Below are positions 24,201 through 37,000 of a DNA stretch of 64,000 nucleotides, piece after piece. The stretch is taken from the NCBI RefSeq assembly GCF_051014685.1, contig NW_027478864.1, positions 1 through 64,000 on the forward strand. Direction: 5' to 3'. The position numbers and the translations under genes were made by a program. This DNA comes from Ptiloglossa arizonensis. Its lineage: Eukaryota > Arthropoda > Insecta > Hymenoptera > Colletidae. Below the pieces are notes generated by a model. It saw only the letters and a list, made by a program, of their open reading frames with translations, ran no database searches and was not told where the DNA came from. How positions within the stretch are numbered: the first letter of the stretch is position 1; each line of letters begins with the position of its first letter.

Positions 24201-25310
24201 TGTAGTTAATCGTTTCGAGCATGAGAACTGCGAAAATTTTGGGTTTCTCAAGCGTTGCTTACATCCAAACTGCCATATCTCGCGAACGGATTGTCCAATC
24301 CGCAAAATTTCTGTTGCATCTGAAAGTAGAAACTCGCCCGATTACAACGGTATGCGTACTTTTCCACTAGGCCGTTCTAGTTAATCGTTTCGAGCATCAG
24401 AACTGCGAAAATTTTGAGTTTCTCAAGCGTTTCTTACTTCCAACCTGCCGTATCTCGCGAACGGACTGACCAATCCGCAAAATTTCTGATGCATCTGAAA
24501 GTAGAAACTCGCCCGATTGCAACGGTATGCGTACTTTTCCCCTAGGCCGCTCTAGTTATTCGTTTCGAGCATCAGAACTGCGAAAATTTTGTGTTTCTCA
24601 AGTGTTTCATACTTCCAAACTGCCATATCTCGGGAACGGATTGACCAATCCGCAAAATTTCTGTTGCATCTGAAAGTAGAAACTCGCCCGATTACAACGG
24701 TATGCGTACTTTTCCCCTAGGCCGTTCTAGTTATTCGTTTCGAGCATCAGAACTGCGAAAATGTTGAGTTTCTCAAGCGTTTCTTACCTACAAACTGCCA
24801 TATCTCGCGAACGGATTGACCAATCCGCAAAATTTCTGTTGCATCTGAAAGTAGAAACTCGCCCGATTACAACGGTATGCGTACTTTTCCCCTAGACCGT
24901 TCTAGTTATGCTTGTCGAGCATCAGAACTGCGAAAACTTTGAGTTTCTCAAGCGTTTCTTACCTCCAAACTGCCATATCTCGCGAACGGATCGACCAATC
25001 CGCAAAATTTCTGTTGCATCTGAAAGTAGAAACTCGCCCGATTACAACGCTATGCGTACCTTTCCCCTAGGGCGTTGTAGTTATTCGTTTCGAGCATGAG
25101 AACTGCGAAAATTTTGGGTTTCTCAAGCGTTGCTTACATCCAAACTGCCATATCTCGCGAACGGATTGTCCAATCCGCAAAATTTCTGTTGCATCTGAAA
25201 GTAGAAACTCGCCCGATTACAACGGTATGCGTACTTTTCCCCTAGGCCGTTCTAGTTATTCGTTTCGAGCATCAGAACTGTGAAAATTTTGAGTTTCTCA
25301 AGCGTTTCTT
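21208..25310. repeat. 4.1-kb segment, copy 1 of the 7-kb-offset duplication
   Basis: This segment is repeated at 28209-31090. The offset is 7001 bp up to about 23030 and 5776 bp from about 24270, a difference of exactly seven monomers (1225 bp). It includes the rare 176-bp monomer at 22216, the CATGTGAAAG variant near 22918, CTCGGGAACGG near 24630, and CAACGCTATGCG with CTAGGGCG near 25050, all present in the partner. Inside it, about 22.45-23.22 kb is repeated at 23.50-24.27 kb (offset 1050, six monomers). This may be why the partner could lose or lack these units. Confidence 0.88.
22216..22391. repeat. 176-bp monomer with an extra T (pair with 29217)
   Basis: One of only two 176-bp units right of position 2266. 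The extra T lies in AGAACTTGCGAAAA near 22304, where other units have AGAACTGCG or AGAACTTCG. The same insertion occurs at 29304, exactly 7001 bp away. It is therefore a lineage mark of the segmental duplication and not an independent event. Confidence 0.93.
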
Positions 25311-25439
25311 ACATACAAACGCCCATATCTCGCGAACGGATTGACCAATCCGCAAAATTTCTGTTGCATCTGAAAGTAGAAACTCGCCCGATTACAACGG
25401 TATGCGTACTTTTCCCCTAGGCCGTTCTAGTTATTCGTT

Positions 25440-28400
25440 TCGAGCATCAGAACTGCGAAAATTTTGAGTTTCTCAAGCGTTTCTTACCTCCAAACTGCCA
25501 TATCTCGCGAACGGATTGACCAATCCGCAAAATTTCTGTTGCATCTGAAAGTAGAAACTCGCCCGATTACAACGGTATGCGTACTTTTCCACTAGGCCGT
25601 TCTAGTTAATCGTTTCGAGCATCAGAGCTGCGAAAATTTTGAGTTTCTCAAGCGTTTCTTACTTCCAACCTGCCATATCTCGCGAACGGATTGACCAATC
25701 CGCAAAATTTCTGATGCATCTGAAAGTAGAAACTCGCCCGATTGCAACGGTATGCGTACTTTTCCCCTAGGCCGCTCTAGTTATTCGTTTCGAGCATCAG
25801 AACTGCGAAAATTTTGTGTTTCTCAAGTGTTTCATACTTCCAAACTGCCATATCTCGCGAACGGATTGACCAATCCGCAAAATTTCTGTTGCATCAGAAA
25901 GTAGAAACTAGCCCCATTACAACGGTATGAGTAGTTTTCCCCTAGACCGTTCAAGTTATTCGTTTCGAGTATCAGAACTGCGAAAATTTGGAGTTTCTCA
26001 AGCGTTTCTTACACCAAAACTGCCATATCTCGCGAACGGATCGACCAATCCGAAAAGTTTCTGTTGCATCTGAAAGTAGAAACTCGCCCGATTACAACGG
26101 TATGCGTACTTTTCCACTAGGCCGTTCTAGTTAATCGTTTCGAGCATCAGAACTGCGAAAATGTTGAGTTTCTCAAGCGTTTCTTACCCACAAACTGCCA
26201 TATCTCGCGAACGGATTGACCAATCCGCAAAATTTCTGTTGCATCTGAAAGTAGAAACTCGCCCGATTACAACGGTATGCGTACTTTTCCCCTAGACCGT
26301 TCTAGTTATGCTTGTCGAGCATCAGAACTGCGAAAATTTTGAGTTTCTCAAGCGTTTCTTACTTCCAACCTGCCATATCTCGCGAACGGATTGACCAATC
26401 CGCAAAATTTCTGATGCATCTGAAAGTAGAAACTCGGCCGATTGCAACGGTATGCGTAGTTTTCCCCTAGGCCGCTCTAGTTATTCGTTTCGAGCATCAG
26501 AACTGCGAAAATTTTGTGTTTCTCAAGTGTTTCATACTTCCAAACTGCCATATCTCGCGAACGGATTGACCAATCCGCAAAATTTCTGTTGCATCAGAAA
26601 GTAGAAACTAGCCCCATTACAACGGTATGAGTAGTTTTCCCCTAGACCGTTCTAGTTATTCGTTTCGAGTATCAGAACTGCGAAAATTTGCAGTTTCTCA
26701 AGCGTTTCTTACACCAAAACTGCCATATCTCGCGAACGGATCGACCAATCCGAAAAGTTTCTGTTGCATCTGAAAGTAGAAACTCGCCCGATTACAACGG
26801 TATGCGTACTTTTCCCCTAGGCCGTTCTAGTTATTCGTTTCGAGCATGAGAACTGCGAAAATTTTGGGTTTCTCAAGCGTTGCTTACCTCCAAACTGCCA
26901 TATCTCGCGAACGGATTGTCCAATCCGCAAAATTTCTGTTGCATCTGAAAGTAGAAACTCGCCCGATTACAACGGTATGCGTACTTTTCCACTAGGCCGT
27001 TCTAGTTAATCGTTTCGAGCATCAGAGCTGCGAAAATTTTGAGTTTCTCAAGCGTTTCTTACTTCCAACCTGCCATATCTCGCGAACGGATTGACCAATC
27101 CGCAAAATTTCTGATGCATCTGAAAGTAGAAACTCGCCCGATTGCAACGGTATGCGTACTTTTCCACTAGGCCGTTCTAGTTAATCGTTTCGAGCATCAG
27201 AACTGCGAAAATTTTGAGTTTCTCAAGCGTTTCTTACCTCCAAACTGCCATATCTCGCGAACGGATTGACCAATCCGCAAAATTTCTGTTGCATCTGAAA
27301 GTAGAAACTCGCCCGATTACAACGGTATGCGTACTTTTCCACTAGGCCGTTCTAGTTAATCGTTTCGAGCATCAGAGCTGCGAAAATTTTGAGTTTCTCA
27401 AGCGTTTCTTACTTCCAACCTGCCATATCTCGCGAACGGATTGACCAATCCGCAAAATTTCTGATGCATCTGAAAGTAGAAACTCGCCCGATTGCAACGG
27501 TATGCGTACTTTTCCCCTAGGCCGCTCTAGTTATTCGTTTCGAGCATCAGAACTGCGAAAATTTTGTGTTTCTCAAGTGTTTCATACTTCCAAACTGCCA
27601 TATCTCGCGAACGGATTGACCAATCCGCAAAATTTCTGTTGCATCAGAAAGTAGAAACTAGCCCCATTACAACGGTATGAGTAGTTTTCCCCTAGACCGT
27701 TCAAGTTATTCGTTTCGAGTATCAGAACTGCGAAAATTTGGAGTTTCTCAAGCGTTTCTTACACCAAAACTGCCATATCTCGCGAACGGATCGACCAATC
27801 CGAAAAGTTTCTGTTGCATCTGAAAGTAGAAACTCGCCCGATTACAACGGTATGCGTACTTTTCCACTAGGCCGTTCTAGTTAATCGTTTCGAGCATCAG
27901 AACTGCGAAAATGTTGAGTTTCTCAAGCGTTTCTTACCCACAAACTGCCATATCTCGCGAACGGATTGACCAATCCGCAAAATTTCTGTTGCATCTGAAA
28001 GTAGAAACTCGCCCGATTACAACGGTATGCGTACTTTTCCCCTAGACCGTTCTAGTTATGCTTGTCGAGCATCAGAACTGCGAAAATTTTGAGTTTCTCA
28101 AGCGTTTCTTACTTCCAACCTGCCATATCTCGCGAACGGATTGACCAATCCGCAAAATTTCTGATGCATCTGAAAGTAGAAACTCGGCCGATTGCAACGG
28201 TATGCGTAGTTTTCCCCTAGGCCGCTCTAGTTATTCGTTTCGAGCATCAGAACTGCGAAAATTTTGTGTTTCTCAAGTGTTTCATACTTCCAAACTGCCA
28301 TATCTCGCGAACGGATTGACCAATCCGCAAAATTTCTGTTGCATCAGAAAGTAGAAACTAGCCCCATTACAACGGTATGAGTAGTTTTCCCCTAGACCGT

Positions 28401-28735
28401 TCTAGTTATTCGTTTCGAGTATCAGAACTGCGAAAATTTGCAGTTTCTCAAGCGTTTCTTACACCAAAACTGCCATATCTCGCGAACGGATCGACCAATC
28501 CGAAAAGTTTCTGTTGCATCTGAAAGTAGAAACTCGCCCGATTACAACGGTATGCGTACTTTTCCCCTAGGCCGTTCTAGTTATTCGTTTCGAGCATGAG
28601 AACTGCGAAAATTTTGGGTTTCTCAAGCGTTGCTTACCTCCAAACTGCCATATCTCGCGAACGGATTGTCCAATCCGCAAAATTTCTGTTGCATCTGAAA
28701 GTAGAAACTCGCCCGATTACAACGGTATGCGTACT
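25440..28735. repeat. Ten-monomer tandem duplication (offset 1750 bp)
   Basis: About 25440-26985 and 27190-28735 match at a fixed 1750-bp offset. Shared rare marks are CAGAGCTGCG (25625/27375), CGTTCAAGTTATT (25949/27699), ACTCGGCCGATTG (26421/28171), ATTTGCAGTTTC (26686/28436) and ACACCAAAACTG (26731/28481). The interval 26985-27190 joins the copies. Two copies of the C/D pair sit close together around the joint (27021 and 27371), consistent with a crossover between similar monomers. Confidence 0.87.
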
Positions 28736-31090
28736 TTTCCCCTAGGCCGTTCTATTTATTCGTTTCGAGAATCAGAACTGCGAAAATGTTGAGTTTCTCA
28801 AGCGTTTCTTACCCACAAACTGCCATATCTCGCGAACGGATTGACCAATCCGCAAAATTTCTGTTGCATCTGAAAGTAGAAACACGCCCGATTACAACGG
28901 TATGCGTACCTTTCCCCTAGGCCGTTGTAGTTATTCGTTTCGAGCATGAGAACTGCGAAAATTTTGGGTTTCTCAAGCGTTGCTTACATCCAAACTGCCA
29001 TATCTCGCGAACGGATTGTCCAATCCGCAAAATTACTGTTGCATCTGAAAGTAGAAACTCGCCCGATTACAACGGTATGCGTACTTTTCCCCTAGGCCGT
29101 TCTAGTTATTCGTTTCGAGCATCAGAACTGTGAAAATTTTGAGTTTCTCAAGCGTTTCTTACATACAAACGCCCATATCTCGCGAACGGATTGACCAATC
29201 CGCAAAATTTCTGTTGCATCTGAAAGTAGAAACTCGCCCGATTACAACGGTATGCGTACTTTTCCCCTAGGCCGTTCTAGTTATTCGTTTCGAGCATCAG
29301 AACTTGCGAAAATTTTGAGTTTCTCAAGCGTTTCTTACCTCCAAACTGCCATATCTCGCGAACGGATTGACCAATCCGCAAAATTTCTGTTGCATCTGAA
29401 AGTAGAAACTCGCCCGATTACAACGGTATGCGTACTTTTCCACTAGGCCGTTCTAGTTAATCGTTTCGAGCATCAGAACTGCGAAAATTTTGAGTTTCTC
29501 AAGCGTTTCTTACTTCCAACCTGCCATATCTCGCGAACGGATTGACCAATCCGCAAAATTTCTGTTGCATCTGAAAGTAGAAACTCGCCCGATTACAACG
29601 GTATGCGTACTTTTCCCCTAGACCGTTCTAGTTATGCTTGTCGAGCATCAGAACTGCGAAAACTTTGAGTTTCTCAAGCGTTTCATACCTCCAAACTGCC
29701 ATATCTCGCGAACGGATCGACCAATCCGCAAAATTTCTGTTGCATCTGAAAGTAGAAACTCGCCCGATTACAACGGTATGCGTACCTTTCCCCTAGGCCG
29801 TTGTAGTTATTCGTTTCGAGCATGAGAACTGCGAAAATTTTGGGTTTCTCAAGCGTTGCTTACATCCAAACTGCCATATCTCGCGAACGGATTGACCAAT
29901 CCGCAAAATTTCTGTTGCATGTGAAAGTAGAAACTCGCCCGATTACAACGGTATGCGTACTTTTCCCCTAGACCGTTCTAGTTATGCTTGTCGAGCATCA
30001 GAACTGCGAAAATTTTGAGTTTCTCAAGCGTTGCTTACCTCCAAACTGCCATATTTCGCGAACGGATTGTCCAATCCGCAAAATTTCTGTTGCATCTGAA
30101 AGCAGAAACTCGCCCGATTACAACGGTATGCGTACTTTTCCACTAGGCCGTTCTAGTTAATCGTTTCGAGCATCAGAACTGCGAAAATTTTGAGTTTCTC
30201 AAGCGTTTCTTACTTCCAACCTGCCGTATCTCGCGAACGGACTGACCAATCCGCAAAATTTCTGATGCATCTGAAAGTAGAAACTCGCCCGATTGCAACG
30301 GTATGCGTACTTTTCCCCTAGGCCGCTCTAGTTATTCGTTTCGAGCATCAGAACTGCGAAAATTTTGTGTTTCTCAAGTGTTTCATACTTCCAAACTGCC
30401 ATATCTCGGGAACGGATTGACCAATCCGCAAAATTTCTGTTGCATCTGAAAGTAGAAACTCGCCCGATTACAACGGTATGCGTACTTTTCCCCTAGGCCG
30501 TTCTAGTTATTCGTTTCGAGCATCAGAACTGCGAAAATGTTGAGTTTCTCAAGCGTTTCTTACCTACAAACTGCCATATCTCGCGAACGGATTGACCAAT
30601 CCGCAAAATTTCTGTTGCATCTGAAAGTAGAAACTCGCCCGATTACAACGGTATGCGTACTTTTCCCCTAGACCGTTCTAGTTATGCTTGTCGAGCATCA
30701 GAACTGCGAAAACTTTGAGTTTCTCAAGCGTTTCTTACCTCCAAACTGCCATATCTCGCGAACGGATCGACCAATCCGCAAAATTTCTGTTGCATCTGAA
30801 AGTAGAAACTCGCCCGATTACAACGCTATGCGTACCTTTCCCCTAGGGCGTTGTAGTTATTCGTTTCGAGCATGAGAACTGCGAAAATTTTGGGTTTCTC
30901 AAGCGTTGCTTACATCCAAACTGCCATATCTCGCGAACGGATTGTCCAATCCGCAAAATTTCTGTTGCATCTGAAAGTAGAAACTCGCCCGATTACAACG
31001 GTATGCGTACTTTTCCCCTAGGCCGTTCTAGTTATTCGTTTCGAGCATCAGAACTGTGAAAATTTTGAGTTTCTCAAGCGTTTCTTACAT
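28209..31090. repeat. Copy 2 of the 7-kb-offset duplication, seven monomers shorter
   Basis: Matches 21208-25310 but lacks the seven monomers corresponding to about 23.04-24.26 kb. The joint lies around 30030-30060, where a B-type monomer switches in mid-unit to the E-type GCGTTGCTTACC. It carries two private changes, ATTTCGCG at 30054 and AAGCAGAAAC at 30101. The joint preserves the 175-bp register, as expected for homologous but unequal crossing-over. The match ends near 31095, where copy 1 has ACAAACGCCC and this copy ACAAACTGCC. Confidence 0.87.
29217..29392. repeat. 176-bp monomer with an extra T (pair with 22216)
   Basis: Carries the same inserted T in AGAACTTGCGAAAA as the monomer at 22216. 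It is the second and last 176-bp unit on the otherwise regular grid. Confidence 0.93.
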
Positions 31091-34000
31091 ACAAACTGCC
31101 ATATCTCGCGAACGGATTGACCAATCCGCAAAATTTCTGTTGCATCTGAAAGTAGAAACTCGCCCGATTACAACGGTATGCGTACCTTTCCCCTAGGCCG
31201 TTGTAGTTATTCGTTTCGAGCATGAGAACTGCGAAAATTTTGGGTTTCTCAAGCGTTGCTTACATCCAAACTGCCATATCTCGCGAACGGATTGTCCAAT
31301 CCGCAAAATTTTTGTTGCATCTGAAAGTAGAAACTCGCCCGATTACAACAGTATGCGTACTTTTCCCCTAGGCCGTTCTAGTTATTCGTTTCGAGCATCA
31401 GAACTGTGAAAATTTTGAGTTTCTCAAGCGTTTCTTACATACAAACGCCCATATCTCGCGAACGGATTGACCAATCCGCAAAATTTCTGTTGCATCTGAA
31501 AGTAGAAACTCGCCCGATTACAACGGTATGCGTACTTTTCCCCTAGGCCGTTCTAGTTATTCGTTTCGAGCATCAGAACTGCGAAAATTTTGAGTTTCTC
31601 AAGCGTTTCTTACCTCCAAACTGCCATATCTCGCGAACGGATTGACCAATCCGCAAAATTTCTGTTGCATCTGAAAGTAGAAACTCGCCCGATTACAACG
31701 GTATGCGTACTTTTCCACTAGGCCGTTCTAGTTAATCGTTTCGAGCATCAGAACTGCGAAAATTTTGAGTTTCTCAAGCGTTTCTTACTTCCAACCTGCC
31801 ATATCTCGCGAACGGATTGACCAATCCGCAAAATTTCTGATGCATCTGAAAGTAGAAACTCGCCCGATTGCAACGGTATGCGTACTTTTCCCCTAGGCCG
31901 TTGTAGTTAATCGTTTCGAGCATGAGAACTGCGAAAATTTGGAGTTTCTCAAGCGTTTCTTACACCAAAACTGCCATATCTCGCGAACGGATTGACCAAT
32001 CCGCAAAATTTCTGTTGCATCTGAAAGTAGAAACTCGCCCGATTACAACAGTATGCGTACTTTTCCCCTAGGCCGCTCTAGTTATTCGTTTCGAGCATCA
32101 GAACTGCGAAAATTTTGTGTTTCTCAAGTGTTCCATACTTCCAAACTGCCATATCTCGCGAACGGATTGACCAATCCGCAAAATTTCTGTTGCATCAGAA
32201 AGTAGAAACTAGCCCCATTACAACGGTATGAGTAGTTTTCCCCTAGACCGTTCAAGTTATTCGTTTCGAGTATCAGAACTGCGAAAATTTGGAGTTTCTC
32301 AAGCGTTTCTTACACCAAAACTGCCATATCTCGCGAACGGATCGACCAATCCGAAAAGTTTCTGTTGCATCTGAAAGTAGAAACTCGCCCGATTACAACG
32401 GTATGCGTACTTTTCCACTAGGCCGTTCTAGTTAATCGTTTCGAGCATCAGAACTGCGAAAACTTTGAGTTTCTCAAGCGTTTCTTACCTCCAAACTGCC
32501 ATATCTCGCGAACGGATCGACCAATCCGCAAAATTTCTGTTGCATCTGAAAGTAGAAACTCGCCCGATTACAACGGTATGCGTACTTTCCCCCTAGGCCG
32601 TTGTAGTTATTCGTTTCGAGCATGAGAACTGCGAGAATTTTGGGTTTCTCAAGCGTTGCTTACCTCCAAACTGCCATTTCTCGCGAACGGATTGTCCAAT
32701 CCGCAAAATATCTGTTGCATCTGAAAGTAGAAACTCGCCCGATTACAACGGTATGCGTACTTTTCCCCTAGGCCGTTCTAGTTATTCGTTTCGAGAATCA
32801 GAACTGCGAAAATGTTGAGTTTCTCAAGCGTTTCTTACCCACAAACTGCCATATCTCGCGAACGGATTGACCAATCCGCAAAATTTCTGTTGCATCTGAA
32901 AGTAGAAACTCGCCCGATTACAACGGTATGCGTACTTTTCCCCTAGACCGTTCTAGTTATGCTTGTCGAGCATCAGAACTGCGAAAATTTTGAGTTTCTC
33001 AAGCGTTTCTTACCTCCAAACTGCCATATCTCGCGAACGGATTGACCAATCCGCAAAATTTCTGTTGCATCTGAAAGTAGAAACTCGCCCGATTACAACG
33101 GTATGCGTACTTTTCCACTAGGCCGTTCTAGTTAATCGTTTCGAGCATCAGAACTGCGAAAATTTTGAGTTTCTCAAGCGTTTCTTACTTCCAAACTGCC
33201 ATATCTCGCGAACGGATTGACCAATCCGCAAAATTTCTGATGCATCTGAAAGTAGAAACTCGCCCGATTGCAACGGTATGCGTACTCTTCCCCTAGGCCG
33301 CTCTAGTTATTCGTTTCGAGCATCAGAACTGCGAAAATTTTGTGTTTCTCAAGTGTTTCATACTTCCAAACTGCCATATCTCGCGAACGGATTGACCAAT
33401 CCGCAAAATTTCTATTGCATCTGAAAGTAGAAACTCGTCCGATTACAACGGTATGCGTACTTTTCCCCTAGGCCGTTCTAGTTATTCGTTTCGAGCATCA
33501 GAACTGTGAAAATTTTGAGTTTCTCAAGCGTTTCTTACCTACAAACTCCCATATCTCGCGAACGGATTGACCAATACGCAAAATTTCTGTTGCATCTGAA
33601 AGTAGAAACTCGCCCGATTACAACGGTATGCGTACTTTTCCCCTAGTCCGTTCTAGTTATTCGTTTCGAGTATCAGAACTGCGAAAATTTTGAGTTTCTC
33701 AAGCGTTTCTTACCTCCAAACTGCCATATCTCGCGAACAGATTGACCAATCCGCAAAATTTCTGTTGCATCTGAAAGTAGAAACTCGCCCGATTACAACG
33801 GTATGCGTACTTTTCCCCTAGGCCGTTCTAGTTATTCGTTTCGAGCATCAGAACTGCGAAAATGTTGAGTTTCTCAAGCGTTTCTTACCTACAAACTGCC
33901 ATATCTCGCGACCGGATTGACCAATCCGCAAAATTTCTGTTGCATCTGAAAGTAGAAACTCGCCCGATTACAACGGTATGCGTACTTTTCCCCTAGACCG

Positions 34001-37000
34001 TTCTAGTTACGCTTGTCGAGCATCAGAACTGCGAAAATTATGAGTTTCTCAAGCGTTTCTTACCTCCAAACTGCCATATCTCGCGAACGGATCGACCAAT
34101 CCGCAAAATTTCTGTTGCATCTGAAAGTAGAAACTCGCCCGATTACAACGGTATGCGTACTTTTCCCCTAGGCCGTTCTAGTTATTCGTTTCGAGCATCA
34201 GAACTGCGAAAATTTTGTGTTTCTCAAGTGTTTCATACTTCCAAACTCCCATATCTCGCGAACGGATTGACCAATCCGCAAAATTTCTGTTGCATCTGAA
34301 AGTAGAAACTCGCCCGATTACAACGGTATGCGCACTTTTCCCCTAGGCCGTTCTAGTTATTCGTTTCGAGCATCAGAACTGTGAAAATTTTGTGTTTCTC
34401 AAGTGTTTCATACTTCCAAACTCCCATATCTCGCGAACGGATTGACCAATCCGCAAAATTTCTGATGCATCTGAAAGTAGAAACTCGCCCGATTGCAACG
34501 GTATGCGTACTTTTCCCCTAGGCCGTTCTAGTTATTCGTTTCGAGCATCAGAACTGTGAAAATTTTGAGTTTCTCAAGCGTTTCTTACATACAAACTCCC
34601 ATATCTCGCGAACGGATTGACCAATCCGCAAAATTTCTGTTGCATCTGAAAGTAGAAACTCGCCCGATTACAACGGTATGCGTACTTTTACCCTAGGCCG
34701 TTCTAGTTATTCGTTTCGAGCATCAGAACTGCGAAAATTTTGAGTTTCTCAAGCGTTTCGTACCTCCAAACTGCCATATCTCGCGAACGGATTGACCAAT
34801 CCGCAAAATTTCTGTTGCATCTGAAAGTAGAAACTCGCCCGATTACAACGGTATGCGTACTTTTCCCCTAGACCGTTCTAGTTATGCTTGTCGAGCATCA
34901 GAACTGCGAAAACTTTGAGTTTCTCAAGCGTTTCATACCTCCAAACTGCCATATCTCGCGAACGGATCGACCAATCCGCAAAATTTCTGTTGCATCTGAA
35001 AGTAGAAACTCGCCCGATTACAACGGTATGCGTACCTTTCCCCTAGGCCGTTGTAGTTATTCGTTTCGAGCATGAGAACTGCGAAAATTTTGGGTTTCTC
35101 AAGCGTTGCTTACATCCAAACTGCCATATCTCGCGAACGGATTGTCCAATCCGCAAAATTTCTGTTGCATCTGAAAGTAGAAACTCGCCCGATTACAACG
35201 GTATGCGTACTTTTCCCCTAGGCCGTTCTAGTTATTCGTTTCGAGCATCAGAACTGTGAAAATTTTGAGTTTCTCAAGCGTTTCTTACATACAAACGCCC
35301 ATATCTCGCGAACGGATTGACCAATCCGCAAAATTTCTGTTGCATCTGAAAGTAGAAACTCGCCCGATTACAACGGTATGCGTACTTTTCCCCTAGGCCG
35401 TTCTAGTTATTCGTTTCGAGCATCAGAACTGCGAAAATTTTGAGTTTCTCAAGCGTTTCTTACCTCCAAACTGCCATATCTCGCGAACGGATTGACCAAT
35501 CCGCAAAATTTCTGTTGCATCTGAAAGGAGAAACTCGCCCGATTACAACGGTATGCGTACTTTTCCACTAGGCCGTTCTAGTTAATCGTTTCGAGCATCA
35601 GAACTGCGAAAATTTTGAGTTTCCCAAGCGTTTCTTACTTCCAACCTGCCATATCTCGCGAACGGATTGAACAATCCGCAAAATTTCTGATGCATCTGAA
35701 AGTAGAAACTCGCCCGATTGCTACGGTATGCGTACTTTTCCCCTAGGCCGCTCTAGTTATTCGTTTCGAGCATCAGAACTGCGAAAATTTTGTGTTTCTC
35801 AAGTGTTTCATACTTCCAAACTGCCATATCTCGCGAACGGATTGACCAATCCGCAAAATTTCTGTTGCATCAGAAAGTAGAAACTAGCCCCATTACAACG
35901 GTATGAGTAGTTTTCCCCTAGACCGTTCTAGTTATTCGTTTCGAGTATCAGAACTGCGAAAATTTGGAGTTTCTCAAGCGTTTCTTACACCAAAACTGCC
36001 ATATCTCGCGAACGGATCGACCAATCCGAAAAGTTTCTGTTGCATCTGAGAGTAGAAACTCGCCCGATTACAACGGTATGCGTACTTTTCCCCTAGGCCG
36101 TTCTAGTTATTCGTTTCGAGCATGAGAACTGCGAAAATTTTGGGTTTCTCAAGCGTTGCTTACCTCCAAACTGCCATATCTCGCGAACGGATTGTCCAAT
36201 CCGCAAAATTTCTGTTGCATCTGAAAGTAGAAACTCGCCCGATTACAACGGTATGCGTACTTTTCCCCTAGGCCGTTCTAGTTATTCGTTTCGAGAATCA
36301 GAACTGCGAAAATGTTGAGTTTCTCAAGCGTTTCTTACCCACAAACTGCCATATCTCGCGAACGGATTGACCAATCCGCAAAATTTCTGTTGCATCTGAA
36401 CGTAGAAACTCGCCCGATTACAACGGTATGCGTACTTTTCCACTAGGCCGTTCTAGTTATTCGTTTCGAGAATCAGAACTGCGAAAATGTTGAGTTTCTC
36501 AAGCGTTTCTTACCCACAAACTGCCATATCTCGCGAACGGATTGACCAATCCGCAAAATTTCTGTTGCATCTGAATGTAGAAACTCGCCCGATTACAACG
36601 GTATGCGTACTTTTCCCCTAGACCGTTCTAGTTATGCTTGTCGAGCATCAGAACTGCGAAAATTTTGAGTTTCTCAAGCGTTTCTTACCTCCAAACTGCC
36701 ATATCTCGCGAACGGATTGACCAATCCGCAAAATTTCTGTTGCATCTGAAAGTAGAAACTCGCCCGATTACAACGGTATGCGTACTTTTCCACTAGGCCG
36801 TTCTAGTTAATCGTTTCGAGCATCAGAACTGTGAAAATTTTGGGTTTCTCAAGCGTTGCTTACCTCCAAACTGCCATATCTCGCGAACGGATTGACCAAT
36901 CCGCAAAATTTCTGTTGCATCTGAACGTAGAAACTCGCCCGATTACAACGGTATGCGTACTTTTCCACTAGGCCGTTCTAGTTAATCGTTTCGAGCATCA

